DNA of 64,000 nucleotides, taken from assembly GCF_001263415.1 (NCBI RefSeq), contig NZ_LGTE01000004.1, positions 1 through 64,000 on the forward strand. The letters are read 5' to 3'. Positions 1 to 7,402 of this stretch are shown here, one piece after another. The translations under genes and the position numbers were made by a program. How positions within the stretch are numbered: the first letter of the stretch is position 1; every line of letters starts with the position of its first letter. This DNA is from Thermincola ferriacetica (GTDB lineage Bacteria > Bacillota > Thermincolia > Thermincolales > Thermincolaceae). Under the pieces are notes generated by a model. It did not search any database and had not been told where the DNA came from. It saw only the letters and a program-made list of their open reading frames with translations.

Positions 1-90
1 GCCCTTGCCTACAGGTTGTCTTCCCGCTGGTTAGGTGACAGGGTTTCTCTCAACCCATCGGCTCAGCAGACATGCCGGACGAACATTTAA
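1..90. other. window edge, no gene seen
   Basis: No reading frame with a ribosome site is visible before the terminator-like hairpin that follows the first gene. The stretch may belong to a neighbouring unit cut by the window edge. Confidence 0.4.
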
Positions 91-112
91 AGGGCACGCG
101 ATAGCGTGCCCT
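91..112 (-). terminator. terminator-like hairpin
   Basis: AGGGCACGC and GCGTGCCCT pair around a short ATA loop just after the stop of the clamp-like gene. On the minus strand it is followed by TTTAAATGTT. Nearly the same hairpin follows the genes ending at 9565 and 17058. Confidence 0.55.
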
Positions 113-116
113 GTTG

Positions 117-806
117 TCAGCTTCTTGTTCTTACCGGCATTACTAATACTTCTACTTCGGTATTGCCTGCCTCAAACAACACTGCCTGGATGTTTTCCGC
201 AGGCCAGTAGACCTTAATGCTCTGGCATCCATCAAGTAAGGACAATGCTTTTAACAACCTGTCCTTGTCAAAAGCTATAGTTAAGTCGGCAAATGTGAGT
301 TCGATATGCCCCCATCCTAATGACGCTTTGTTGAATATTTCATCGTACTTGACCACAAACTTTGTATTACTTTTGCCAATATTTAAAAATTCATGGCATT
401 TTGGGATTATGTTATCAGGATAATGTTTTGCCAGTTTGACGGTTCCAGGACCTGTTTCCAGCACATACTTATCAATCAGTTGTGCCGGTACGTGTTGACG
501 AACCCTAACTAATGTCACCCCGTCAGTGGCAATCAACTCATCCTGGCCGCAATACACTGCAGGAAACCTAAAATGTTTCCGGTCAGTAAACTGCGTCAGC
601 CTGGCAATTGTATCTGCAAGTTCTGCCGGCACATCTGTTTCCATAGTTCCAACAACACATGCTTCCAACTGTGCTTTTTGCAATTCTTCCTCTCTTTGTG
701 CCAGTTCCTCGTCAGGCTCGTAATAATCATCCAAGTCACGATCAAAATGCTCGCAATAAATACATTTTTCCGTTTCATAATTCCTGCACTTTTCACAATT
801 AACCAT
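117..806 (-). CDS. sliding-clamp (DnaN)-like protein with Cys-rich N terminus
   Basis: 229 residues, starting at an ATG downstream of an AAAGGGG ribosome site. The first 20 residues hold two CxxC pairs (C4/C7, C15/C18), a probable zinc knuckle. Residues 93-103 read ATDGVTLVRVR, and residues 177-227 contain a helix IAFDKDRLLKALSLLDG and a last strand ending VLVMPVR. These resemble the bacterial beta clamp, which has an ATDG.RL segment and ends in an IMPMR-type strand. A normal DnaN is about 370 residues, so this would hold fewer domains or be a diverged clamp. It is the last gene of the leftward series that begins at 4614. The clamp relation is inferred from motifs only; no alignment was run. 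Confidence 0.8.
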   Translation of the reverse strand: MVNCEKCRNYETEKCIYCEHFDRDLDDYYEPDEELAQREEELQKAQLEACVVGTMETDVPAELADTIARLTQFTDRKHFRFPAVYCGQDELIATDGVTLVRVRQHVPAQLIDKYVLETGPGTVKLAKHYPDNIIPKCHEFLNIGKSNTKFVVKYDEIFNKASLGWGHIELTFADLTIAFDKDRLLKALSLLDGCQSIKVYWPAENIQAVLFEAGNTEVEVLVMPVRTRS

Positions 807-841
807 TTTTTCATTTCCCCTTTCTCTTATCGAATTTTTTC

Positions 842-877
842 ACCATAAGCGGCACCTTAATTGGTGCCGCTTATGGT
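842..877. other. perfect 15-bp hairpin overlapping a stop codon
   Basis: ACCATAAGCGGCACC and its exact complement flank a 6-base TTAATT loop. The stop codon of the 56-residue gene lies in one arm. No T-run follows on either strand, so it may protect or process the transcript rather than end it. Confidence 0.6.
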
Positions 878-1041
878 TCTAACTCCAGAGACTCTAGTGG
901 GCACCATGCTGGAATTGTTTCCTTATCTACGTCTTTTAAACGGCTTATGGCACACCCTAAAGATGGATTTAACGGATTTGGGACAATAGTCATGTATGGA
1001 CACTCCTGGCATTTTGTAATCCTTATAACCTTTATCATCAT
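871..1041 (-). CDS. small Cys-containing protein of unknown function
   Basis: 56 residues. The start is the first ATG of an ATG-ATG pair placed 6 bases after AGAGGGGG; reading from further upstream would lack a ribosome site and overlap the previous gene. A CxxC pair (C11/C14) and two further cysteines (C30, C47) could bind a metal. The stop codon sits inside the perfect hairpin at 842-877. No family is recognised. It lies among other small cysteine-rich genes of the same operon. Confidence 0.7.
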   Translation of the reverse strand: MMIKVIRITKCQECPYMTIVPNPLNPSLGCAISRLKDVDKETIPAWCPLESLELEP

Positions 1042-1060
1042 ATGTACCCCCTCTTTTACA

Positions 1061-1555
1061 TTAAAATTTATCAACAATTTTGCCTGCCTTACGGCAGGTC
1101 TTGCAGATACCCTGATGGATTCTGTAACCATCGTTCCAATCCACTGCAACCATATCTGCTTCTGAATAATATTTCCAGCACTGTTTGCACTGGAATTGCT
1201 TAACGCCAACCACCTTATCACGGGTTACGGAAAAATCCAGTTTTCCGTTAACCCGGGCGCACCACCGGATGCGGTCGTCCAGACCGCCGTTGCAGTCCTT
1301 CAGCACCTGCCAGAAGTATGCGCCTTCCGGCACATAATACCCCTGGACATGTTCAGTAAAACAATCCACCACAACGCCAGGGTCGCCGGCGGTATGCCTG
1401 ATGACGAAGTTGGCGTTACATTCTTCGCACCAGACGCCACCGCCGGGTTCCAGCTTGACAAACCGGCTCTGCCCGCACACCGGGCAGAACATTTCGTCAT
1501 CCCCGAATATATCTTCCAGCGTCCAGTGCCGGTAAATGTAGTCGGTTGTTAGCAT
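1061..1555 (-). CDS. double zinc-ribbon protein of unknown function
   Basis: 164 residues, ATG preceded by AAAAAAGGGGGAATAACAA. Two zinc-ribbon-like units are visible: FCPVC (C24/C27) with WCEEC (C43/C46), then near the C terminus QCKQC with ICKTC. The middle part, with YYVPEGAYFWQVLKDCNGG, matches nothing I know. Zinc ribbons of this kind often bind nucleic acids or proteins, but no role can be assigned. It sits 20 bases upstream of the 56-residue gene. Confidence 0.8.
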   Translation of the reverse strand: MLTTDYIYRHWTLEDIFGDDEMFCPVCGQSRFVKLEPGGGVWCEECNANFVIRHTAGDPGVVVDCFTEHVQGYYVPEGAYFWQVLKDCNGGLDDRIRWCARVNGKLDFSVTRDKVVGVKQFQCKQCWKYYSEADMVAVDWNDGYRIHQGICKTCRKAGKIVDKF

Positions 1556-1595
1556 TTGTTATTCCCCCTTTTTTGGGCGGCAGTTGAATACTGTT

Positions 1596-1832
1596 CTAAC
1601 AGTTTTTTTCCGAAAAACTGTCAATCAGTCCAATATATCCTGCTTCACTTTCTATCTGCTCACCGTACTGTATTTCAAACTCCTCCGCCCACTGCTGTAC
1701 AGTGATTGGAAATTCCTTGGCATCTGGAATCCGTATCCTGCCTTGTGCCGCCATATATCCTGCGTTCAGGGCTATATTGACGGCGTTTTCAAAGATCAGT
1801 CCGGAGTGTCCGGAGTCCGTTCTTTTATCCAT
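1596..1832 (-). CDS. small protein of unknown function
   Basis: 78 residues. Its ATG directly abuts the TAA of the upstream 251-residue gene (TAAATG), a layout that usually means translational coupling. The C-terminal half is acidic (QQWAEEFEIQYGEQIESEAG). No known motif, membrane segment or signal peptide is visible. The ending near FSEKNC has no notable feature. Confidence 0.7.
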   Translation of the reverse strand: MDKRTDSGHSGLIFENAVNIALNAGYMAAQGRIRIPDAKEFPITVQQWAEEFEIQYGEQIESEAGYIGLIDSFSEKNC

Positions 1833-2588
1833 TTATATCACCCCTTCCCATTCCCTGCCAACATACTCCAGCAACCCATTGGCCCGGAAATCGTCCCCGA
1901 AGAACCCCCAGCAGCTATCTTCTTCAACCAGGAAAAGCTCCAGTTCCCGGTCGCTGAGGTTTTCGCGTTCCAGGCCGGCAGCCTTCAGGTAGGCTTCGAG
2001 TTTGGCTTCATCTATATGATACAATTTGTAGCCGTATACCTCGCCGCGGAGGTAGATGTCGTATTCTTCTACCTCAGCTTCCAAAACACCAATGGCCCAC
2101 CTTTTGACCGTCGGGGTGATATGTTTTACCCCATACACGCCGCAGACATCATCTTTGGAAACATATATCCAGCCTACCTGGCCGCTGTCCCAGGGGCAGG
2201 AGAATGGACTGGTGCTGATAGTAATACCCGAGTGATCTAACAGGTACAGCGGCAGGATAATGAACTTTTTGCGGATTATGTCGATGATTTCATCGTCAAC
2301 TGCTTTTTTATATGCGCCATAACTCCGATATAACTCCCTGTTGATACTGTCGGAGATTTTTTTAACAAAACGCTCTGCCTTGTCGGTGTCCCCGACTGTC
2401 TGCTCCAACAGGTCGAACAGAAAGTCGTCGGGTTCCCTGTAGTTATGCGGGTCGCCCAGGTTGTACCGGCGGTGGAAACACACCATTGTTCCTAGATTAT
2501 CCCAATCTCGCGGATTCTCCGGGTTGTCGTCGTAAACAATTCGCAGTATTTTGTGGCCTTTTTTATACTCCTTGACTAAATTTTCCAT
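1833..2588 (-). CDS. conserved-looking phage/plasmid protein of unknown function
   Basis: 251 residues, ATG with an AAGGGGGAGTAAAA ribosome region. The N terminus carries KILRIVYDDNPENPRDWDN and HRRYNLGDPHNY, a style I associate with unassigned proteins on Firmicute phages and mobile elements; this is recollection, not a search. The C-terminal third is rich in acidic and aromatic residues. No enzyme motif is seen. The 78-residue gene follows without a gap, so the two are probably made together. Confidence 0.8.
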   Translation of the reverse strand: MENLVKEYKKGHKILRIVYDDNPENPRDWDNLGTMVCFHRRYNLGDPHNYREPDDFLFDLLEQTVGDTDKAERFVKKISDSINRELYRSYGAYKKAVDDEIIDIIRKKFIILPLYLLDHSGITISTSPFSCPWDSGQVGWIYVSKDDVCGVYGVKHITPTVKRWAIGVLEAEVEEYDIYLRGEVYGYKLYHIDEAKLEAYLKAAGLERENLSDRELELFLVEEDSCWGFFGDDFRANGLLEYVGREWEGVI

Positions 2589-2622
2589 TTTTACTCCCCC
2601 TTATTTTCTGTTTTGGGAACAG

Positions 2623-2658
2623 AAAGCCGGGCAAGCATTATCGCTTTTACCCGGCTTT
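2623..2658. terminator. hairpin between genes, direction unclear
   Basis: AAAGCCGGG and CCCGGCTTT pair, with an inner AAGC/GCTT stem around ATTATC. T-rich tracts follow on both strands (better on the plus strand). It separates the 42-residue gene from the 251-residue gene and could thin out readthrough. Confidence 0.45.
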
Positions 2659-2662
2659 TTGG

Positions 2663-2791
2663 TTACCTCCTTGAATCTTCCGGCGGATACCCGTCCAGCA
2701 CCCGCTCGGTGCATACCGGGCAGTATCCCTCGCGGGTTTCGCCGTATGTTCCCGACCAGCAGCAGGTCGGGCAAAATACTGGTGTGTTCAT
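2663..2791 (-). CDS. 42-residue zinc-ribbon microprotein
   Basis: A short reading frame with a very good ribosome site (AAAAAAAGGGGGG) 6 bases before its ATG. The product has FCPTC near the N terminus and YCPVC 17 residues later, a compact zinc ribbon, then a short tail. It lies 19 bases downstream of the DUF3150-like gene and fits the series of small zinc proteins of this operon. Function unknown. Confidence 0.75.
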   Translation of the reverse strand: MNTPVFCPTCCWSGTYGETREGYCPVCTERVLDGYPPEDSRR

Positions 2792-2810
2792 TTTTTACCC
2801 CCCTTTTTTT

Positions 2811-4193
2811 CTACAGCGCCGCCGCTTCTATTTTGGTCTCGGCAGCGCTGACACGCACCTGGCGCGGCGCAGCAGCTACGGGTTTCACATATGTCCTGGC
2901 AATGGCCCTGTCCCTGATCCGGCGCACGGCCTCGTCGGTCACGACATCGGCAATGCCAACCATGCGCCCGGACCGCGGTGTCTCGCCCAGGTCCAGCAGA
3001 ACCTTGCGGTTGATGGTGGCGATGTCCCGCAGGACTCTGGCCAGGTCATCGGTGTCCCTTTTCGCGGGCTTGAGGTTCATAAAACTTTCTATCTCCTCTA
3101 TGGCCCGCTCTATGTCCTGGTCGCCTAGGATGTTGAGGTTCTTGATTTTCTGGATATGATTGCGGATTTTTTGCGCCGACTTGCCTACGAGCTTGTCGTC
3201 GTTTTTCCGCAGGCTCTCCAGGACGTTCACCGCAAAGTCGTAGACCAGGCCGTGAAGCTGGGCCGCGATGCCGCTGCTGAAGCTGTCCAGCGTGCGGGAG
3301 AGGTTCTCCTGCTGCTGCTGGAGCACGGCCCGATACATGGCCATTTTTTCCTCCTCCTGCCGCTGCCTGAGGCGTTCCTGCTCCGTAAGTTCAGCTTCAC
3401 GCAGTTCAAGTTCACGGCGCTGCAGTTCGCCGGTCTTTTCAACCAGCAGCCGGACCTGCTCGTCCGCTTCCAGCATGGCCGCCGTCGGGACCATTTCAAG
3501 CCGGACGGCGAAGTAGGACTTTTGCAGCCGCTCGAGGCTGGGGAAAGCCGGCTCTTTTCCGGCCACGAAGGCTTCGATAAAATCATCCGGGACCGGCGCG
3601 TCCTGCGGCAGGTTGTAAACCCGGCGGTACGCGGACCGGGCTAAGGAAACGCAATCATTATAGAAGTCCAACTTCATTTTTGTGTATGTGGTTTCGTCGG
3701 TGATCTCGCTGATTAGTTGCTTGAACTCCTCCTGCCGGTCAAGCAGGTAACCGTACACTTCGTTAAACAGCTTGTAGTGCACGTACCTGCCCCAGGGGCT
3801 TTTGTAGCTGTGTTCGTCCAAATAGTCTCTGGCCCGGCGTTCTACGGAAACAAGTTTTCTTGAAACATCCGCCGGCAGGACGGAGATGGTGCCGAATGAC
3901 AGTACCCGTTTTTCCCATACTTCCTTTTCCTCCTCGGTCGGGTTGTCCAGCCCGAAATCCGAGGCGGAGGCCCGGACATGGCCGCGGCAGTAGCCGATGT
4001 CCAGGTCTATCAGCACTCCTTCCCGGCACAGTTCCAGGGTGAAAAAGTGACGCCTGGCCTGGATGCTGTCCGGGTCCACACCCAATTTTTTAGCCAGCTT
4101 TGCCTTGGTCTCGGCGGTCAGTTCGCCGAAACCCTGGTACTTTTGGCTGGCATCAGCAAGGATTTTGTCGATCTCTTTGTTAACGCTGTTCAT
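2811..4193 (-). CDS. DUF3150-like protein with coiled coil
   Basis: 460 residues from an ATG preceded by AAAAAAGGGGGG and overlapping the upstream stop (ATGA). Residues 50-210 (for example LIDLDIGYCRGHVRASASDFGL and the helical stretch after it) resemble DUF3150, a family often encoded with a MoxR/CobS-type ATPase and a VWA protein. Residues 245-300 form a charged, glutamine-rich coiled coil (RELELREAELTEQERLRQ). The C-terminal part is helical and basic. An ATPase/VWA pair is present at 26.3-28.6 kb, so the three may act together although they are apart. Family placement is from memory. Confidence 0.8.
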   Translation of the reverse strand: MNSVNKEIDKILADASQKYQGFGELTAETKAKLAKKLGVDPDSIQARRHFFTLELCREGVLIDLDIGYCRGHVRASASDFGLDNPTEEEKEVWEKRVLSFGTISVLPADVSRKLVSVERRARDYLDEHSYKSPWGRYVHYKLFNEVYGYLLDRQEEFKQLISEITDETTYTKMKLDFYNDCVSLARSAYRRVYNLPQDAPVPDDFIEAFVAGKEPAFPSLERLQKSYFAVRLEMVPTAAMLEADEQVRLLVEKTGELQRRELELREAELTEQERLRQRQEEEKMAMYRAVLQQQQENLSRTLDSFSSGIAAQLHGLVYDFAVNVLESLRKNDDKLVGKSAQKIRNHIQKIKNLNILGDQDIERAIEEIESFMNLKPAKRDTDDLARVLRDIATINRKVLLDLGETPRSGRMVGIADVVTDEAVRRIRDRAIARTYVKPVAAAPRQVRVSAAETKIEAAAL

Positions 4194-4396
4194 GTTTTGC
4201 CCCCCTTTTTTGCTGCCGGAAACCTCCAGCAGCCGTTTTCTTGTGTCCAGTTGCAATTCTGAAAACCCGGCAGGTGGTCGTAGCATGTCGAGCAGGGCAG
4301 TATTTCCCTGCCGCAGGACGGGCACAGGGACTTTGCATCTGCAGGGATTTCCACTTCCCGCATACAGTGCGGGCATACTTCGTAGGTTGTTTCCAT
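4190..4396 (-). CDS. small zinc-ribbon protein
   Basis: 68 residues. CPHC and CPSC form a clear zinc ribbon in the first 30 residues; a second set (LPCSTC and a later NGCW) follows. The gene overlaps the 460-residue gene by ATGA and the upstream 72-residue gene by a single base, so the three are tightly coupled. Function unknown; a nucleic-acid or protein-binding role is only a guess. Confidence 0.8.
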   Translation of the reverse strand: METTYEVCPHCMREVEIPADAKSLCPSCGREILPCSTCYDHLPGFQNCNWTQENGCWRFPAAKKGGKT

Positions 4397-4614
4397 CAGC
4401 CGACAGCCCCCTTTCTTTTATTGGTGTTTACGCAGTTTATCAGGTCTGACAGCGGCAGGAACATTTTGGCGGGTAGCGGCAACAGATCAGAAGCATCGAG
4501 CAGTTCTGTCACGGTTACCCTCTCCCGCACAAGCCGGTCCCTGATGTACTGCTTTGTTTCCTCGCCTGAGTGCGTATAGACGTACAGCAGGCGGGTCAGT
4601 TTTGGTTTATCCAT
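4396..4614 (-). CDS. small protein of unknown function, first gene of the leftmost operon
   Basis: 72 residues, ATG after AAAGGAGGGACAAAAAC. It is the first gene downstream of the promoter and two terminators at 4645-4893, so its expression needs readthrough of both. The sequence is helical and charged with no recognised motif. The downstream zinc-ribbon gene overlaps its stop codon. Confidence 0.75.
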   Translation of the reverse strand: MDKPKLTRLLYVYTHSGEETKQYIRDRLVRERVTVTELLDASDLLPLPAKMFLPLSDLINCVNTNKRKGAVG

Positions 4615-4644
4615 GTTTTTGTCCCTCCTTTGGTTTTGTTTGTA

Positions 4645-4679
4645 AAATTAAAAAGGACAGCGCTTTTAACACTGTCCCT
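4645..4679 (-). terminator. second leader terminator of the 4.8-kb cassette
   Basis: AGGACAG and CTGTCCT pair, then TTTTTAATTTT on the minus strand. It lies between the shared attenuator and the first gene, so this operon carries two terminators in its leader. Confidence 0.7.
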
Positions 4680-4735
4680 TTTGTTTTCCCCTTGAGATTA
4701 TTGAGTTTTTGGGCCCAAGCGGGCTAAAAATATAA

Positions 4736-4783
4736 AAAGGGGCACGCATCGGTTTTCTTAAAAAACGCAATACGTACCCCTTT
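4736..4783 (-). terminator. shared leader terminator (attenuator), ACGTATTGCG type
   Basis: On the minus strand AAAGGGGTACGTATTG pairs with CGATGCGTGCCCCTTT over about 16 bp with a few G-U pairs, closed by an inner GTTTT/AAAAC stem and followed by a T-rich run. Almost the same hairpin recurs at 18887, 29400 and 31567, and a sister type at 10268, 14028 and 29906. Confidence 0.8.
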
Positions 4784-4863
4784 GGTTGTGAATATAAAAC
4801 TTTCCCATGGTCGGGTGAAAAAGAAAACTTCAAGACAAACAACAAAACTTATGTTACATTTAT

Positions 4864-4893
4864 AGTTTACAGGTTTATGCCAGGTTTTGTCAA
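4864..4893 (-). promoter_or_regulatory. sigma-A promoter of the 4.6-0.1 kb operon
   Basis: TTGACA, 18 bases, TAAACT on the minus strand. Unlike the other cassettes it lacks the GACTTTGGTA palindrome, but the leader keeps the common TTGAAGTTTTC block before the attenuator. Confidence 0.55.
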
Positions 4894-4922
4894 GATGTTT
4901 GGCAGGCGGCTGGCCGGCCAAA

Positions 4923-4952
4923 CAAAAAAGAGGGGGTTATTTCCCCTCTTTT
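4923..4952 (-). terminator. terminator overlapping a stop codon
   Basis: AAAGAGGGG and CCCCCTCTTTT pair around AAATAA; the TAA in the loop is the stop codon of the 78-residue gene. A T-run follows on the minus strand. Confidence 0.75.
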
Positions 4953-5173
4953 GTTCTTCTCTTGTACTCCTGCCAGTACCGGCGGTTGTACTCCGGGTTT
5001 TCCCGCCGCCACAAGCTGAGATATTGGTTCTTTTGTTCCCTGCAGCTCCTGCAGGCAGCGTAAAACCTTCCGTCGGGCTTTATGTCCAGTTGGCCGCCAC
5101 ATTCAGGGCAAATGCCTTGCGCAATGCGCTGTCTGCGCCATTCGCGCATGTATCTGGATCTGCTTTTTGTCAA
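4937..5173 (-). CDS. small basic zinc-ribbon protein
   Basis: 78 residues, strongly basic and aromatic. CPEC and CRSC form one zinc ribbon; the C-terminal half (NPEYNRRYWQEYKRRTKEGK) is rich in Tyr and Arg and looks nucleic-acid binding, similar in style to small HNH-associated phage proteins but without the HNH histidines. The stop codon lies in the loop of the terminator that ends the operon. Function unknown. Confidence 0.75.
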   Translation of the reverse strand: MTKSRSRYMREWRRQRIAQGICPECGGQLDIKPDGRFYAACRSCREQKNQYLSLWRRENPEYNRRYWQEYKRRTKEGK

Positions 5174-5192
5174 TGTTTTTCTGCTCCTTTCT

Positions 5193-5543
5193 TTATTTCT
5201 TTATTTCTTCGCTGATTTTTTCGCTGCGCCTTCTTTTTTCACCGCACCTGCACTTCCCGCAGGCATCCCGGAGCCTCGGTACCAGCACGCAGCCCAACTG
5301 CTCGACATAGCCGAAATAGTCGTTTCCTGTCCGGCACATTATGCAGCCATCTTCGTCCTCGAAAATATGAACATTGATTCCGACAATGTATTCTTCGCCC
5401 GGCCTGTCAAATTGGGTTACGGCGTAATTTGCAACGGCGAATTCAGCCAACAGCATGTCCTTTTCCGATAGTCCCGCCATTTTGCACCATTTGGCGAAAA
5501 TATCTTCACCTATGAATTCATTGATTCGCCTTGGCACACTCAT
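5193..5543 (-). CDS. protein of unknown function with Cys-rich tail
   Basis: 116 residues, ATG overlapping the upstream stop (ATGA) and preceded by AAAAAAGGGGG. Residues 50-90 contain IVGINVHIFEDEDG and a cysteine (CIMC). The C terminus has CGKCRCG followed by a lysine-rich tail. Metal binding is plausible. No family recognised. Confidence 0.75.
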   Translation of the reverse strand: MSVPRRINEFIGEDIFAKWCKMAGLSEKDMLLAEFAVANYAVTQFDRPGEEYIVGINVHIFEDEDGCIMCRTGNDYFGYVEQLGCVLVPRLRDACGKCRCGEKRRRSEKISEEIKK

Positions 5544-5737
5544 TCTTGGATTCCCCCTTTTTTAAACAGTTTTTTCAATCCCCGCAGCAGCGCCCGGCAG
5601 TAATCCGCGTTGCAGGGGAATCTCCCGGCATGGGATGATATATAGCGCTGCAGGGCGTTATAGGTCACCCCTCTGTTTTTGCGGCGGAGTACCACGTTTT
5701 TTAAAGCCCGGCGCTGTTGTAACCGGAGTGTGTTCAT
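5540..5737 (-). CDS. small highly basic protein
   Basis: 65 residues with very many Arg and Lys (MNTLRLQQRRALKNVVLRRK at the start, KLFKKGG near the end). ATG after GGAGGGACGAAAAG. The composition suggests nucleic-acid binding. It overlaps the next gene by 4 bases. No family recognised. Confidence 0.75.
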   Translation of the reverse strand: MNTLRLQQRRALKNVVLRRKNRGVTYNALQRYISSHAGRFPCNADYCRALLRGLKKLFKKGGIQE

Positions 5738-5754
5738 CTTTTCGTCCCTCCTTA

Positions 5755-6408
5755 TTAGCTTTCGACTGGGGTCAGGGGCATGGTATTGGCTAATCCATGC
5801 ACACGTTCAAACTGAATCACCCATGTCCAAGGGTTTGTGTCCCATGAATTAGGATTCCAGCCATACATTTCATTCCACATATACTGGAACGCTGTTCGGT
5901 ACAACCCGTCTGACCAGCAGTCACATTCCGAGTCTTTTTTAAAAGGCACAACCCCTTCCGCTTTTGCCCCTTCTTCCGTTATATCCTGCAGCCGTTCCAC
6001 CCTAACATCAACAACCCGCAGGAACAGTCTGGCGGCTTCGCGGGGCATGTGGATTGCGGGTCGCCATTTTATATCTATTTCATCAAGATTTTCAGAATCT
6101 ATCCTGCCGCATTCGTCCAGGTCTGCTTTGTAAACGAAAAGTTGTTTCCCATCAATATAGCCATTACCTGCCCATGTTTCCCTCACCCAAAGGATGTCGC
6201 CGGGTTGGTAAGGTGGTTTATAATACCCACTCATTGAATTTACGGAGTAGTATGTTACACCTTCTTCGGACAGCTCAAGATGTTCCTCAGGACTTGTAAT
6301 AGGCTGTCTGTTTATTTTTACAACCCTTCTTGTCTGCGTTTTCCGTCCGTCCAGTATCGCCCGAACCATGTCAGTTTTAAAAATTATCGGCTTCATGTGC
6401 TTTTTCAT
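5755..6408 (-). CDS. ASCH/PUA-like phage protein
   Basis: 217 residues. The opening KPIIFKTDMVRAILDGRKTQ followed by TRRVV, then YQPGDILWVRETWAG, are the hallmarks of a widespread phage and mobile-element protein with an ASCH (PUA-like) fold, often annotated as a morphogenetic or hypothetical protein. ASCH domains are thought to bind RNA or modified nucleotides; the role of this branch is not established. ATG follows AGGGAGGAAAGCAC. An internal start at the second Met is possible. Confidence 0.85.
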   Translation of the reverse strand: MKKHMKPIIFKTDMVRAILDGRKTQTRRVVKINRQPITSPEEHLELSEEGVTYYSVNSMSGYYKPPYQPGDILWVRETWAGNGYIDGKQLFVYKADLDECGRIDSENLDEIDIKWRPAIHMPREAARLFLRVVDVRVERLQDITEEGAKAEGVVPFKKDSECDCWSDGLYRTAFQYMWNEMYGWNPNSWDTNPWTWVIQFERVHGLANTMPLTPVES

Positions 6409-6425
6409 GTGCTTTCCTCCCTTTC

Positions 6426-6860
6426 TTAATCCACTTTCTCATACCGTTCACACCTGCAATAATGTGTCATTTCATCGCAGGTATCTCCAGCTTCGCACGT
6501 TCCATATTTTGTACGTTCAGGACATTCAAGGGCGCTTTCTATCCCTATATGGAAATGTTCTTTGCACCATTCATCGGGTTTGCATGGTAGAAAATAATGC
6601 TTGCAAGTAGGGCATTTTTCATCACGCCACCACTCTTCAATATATTCATCGCAGTATCCTTCATCTGCATAGTCTGACTTCATGAATTCATTTATTACAA
6701 TTTGACAAGCCTCACATTCCTTGCTATACCAAACGTTACCTTCGCAACCTTCGTTTCCAGCTTTGTCGTGGTATTTTTCGCCTGCCTTGATTATCCCGTG
6801 GCAAACATCGCATTTATGTTCTTTCCGTGCAGTTCGCACTATATCTCTGTAAAAGCCCAT
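6426..6860 (-). CDS. cysteine-rich protein of unknown function
   Basis: 144 residues with about 18 cysteines, many as CxxC pairs (KCDVCHG, CEACQ, CPTCKHYF, HYCRCERY). ATG after AAGGAGGAAAATATT. The first 60 residues, with KCDVCHGIIKAGEKYH, resemble the zinc-binding unit seen in many Firmicute phage and plasmid proteins. Several zinc sites are likely. Function unknown. Confidence 0.8.
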   Translation of the reverse strand: MGFYRDIVRTARKEHKCDVCHGIIKAGEKYHDKAGNEGCEGNVWYSKECEACQIVINEFMKSDYADEGYCDEYIEEWWRDEKCPTCKHYFLPCKPDEWCKEHFHIGIESALECPERTKYGTCEAGDTCDEMTHYCRCERYEKVD

Positions 6861-6887
6861 AATATTTTCCTCCTTGCTTTTAATTTC

Positions 6888-6916
6888 AAGGGGAAGGGGT
6901 TACCCCCTTCCCTTTT
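6888..6916. terminator. intergenic hairpin, GC-rich, symmetric
   Basis: AAGGGGAAGGGG pairs with CCCCCTTCCCTTTT. An almost identical hairpin followed by the same TTGAAATTAAAA spacer and ribosome site lies at 7375. A-rich and T-rich flanks allow it to act on either strand. Confidence 0.55.
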
Positions 6917-7121
6917 ATTTTTGCTTTCGTCTTACTTCTTTCCACTCCAAGTAGGAGGGGTATCCTTCTGCCGGAACGTAATCTTCTTTGCATTCGCAAA
7001 CATTTCCGAAAAACCTTATCCCACCATCGCTGTACTCTGCAAGAAACTGCCTCCCGCAGTTTTTGCATTTGCATTTTGCGATATAGGGATAGCATTTATC
7101 AGCAACCAGAATGATTTCCAT
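6915..7121 (-). CDS. small zinc-ribbon protein
   Basis: 68 residues from the ATG after AAAGGAGGGTTCAGC; an upstream in-frame Met at 7163 has no ribosome site. CKCKNCG and a later CECK supply four to five cysteines, a probable zinc ribbon around an aromatic strand (RQFLAEYSDGGIRFFG). No family recognised. The gene ends next to the hairpin at 6888. Confidence 0.7.
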   Translation of the reverse strand: MEIILVADKCYPYIAKCKCKNCGRQFLAEYSDGGIRFFGNVCECKEDYVPAEGYPSYLEWKEVRRKQK

Positions 7122-7146
7122 GCTGAACCCTCCTTTGTTTGTAGGT

Positions 7147-7347
7147 TTATTCCAATACTTCATGTATAAGGTTATAATGTTTTCGCAAATACCAAGGCGG
7201 CTGGTGTTCCTCTAACAACTCAAAAATCTGTTTTAAAACCTGTTGTGTTTTTAAATATTTCTCTGCTAATTCTTCGAAAGCGTCATAATCTACAAGCCTA
7301 GCTTCTTCCGGTGCTTTATGCCATTTATCATATACTACTTTTTTCAT
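7147..7347 (-). CDS. small helical protein of unknown function
   Basis: 66 residues, ATG following AAGGAGGATGAAGTG (a GTG one codon upstream is also possible). Mostly alpha-helical in appearance, with LAEKYLKTQQVLKQIFELLE in the centre. No motif recognised. It follows the AAA+ gene after the hairpin at 7375. Confidence 0.7.
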   Translation of the reverse strand: MKKVVYDKWHKAPEEARLVDYDAFEELAEKYLKTQQVLKQIFELLEEHQPPWYLRKHYNLIHEVLE

Positions 7348-7374
7348 CACTTCATCCTCCTTGTTTTTAATTTC

Positions 7375-7402
7375 AAAGGGAAGGGGCTACCCCTTCCCTT
7401 TT
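7375..7402. terminator. intergenic hairpin, copy of the one at 6888
   Basis: AAAGGGAAGGGG and CCCCTTCCCTTTT pair; the stop codon of the AAA+ gene abuts one arm. The downstream spacer TTTGAAATTAAAAACAAGG is shared with the 6888 copy. Confidence 0.55.

Noticed and set aside
596-814. A 72-residue frame on the minus strand overlapping the clamp-like gene
   Set aside because: It lies in another frame of a better supported gene and shows no domain.
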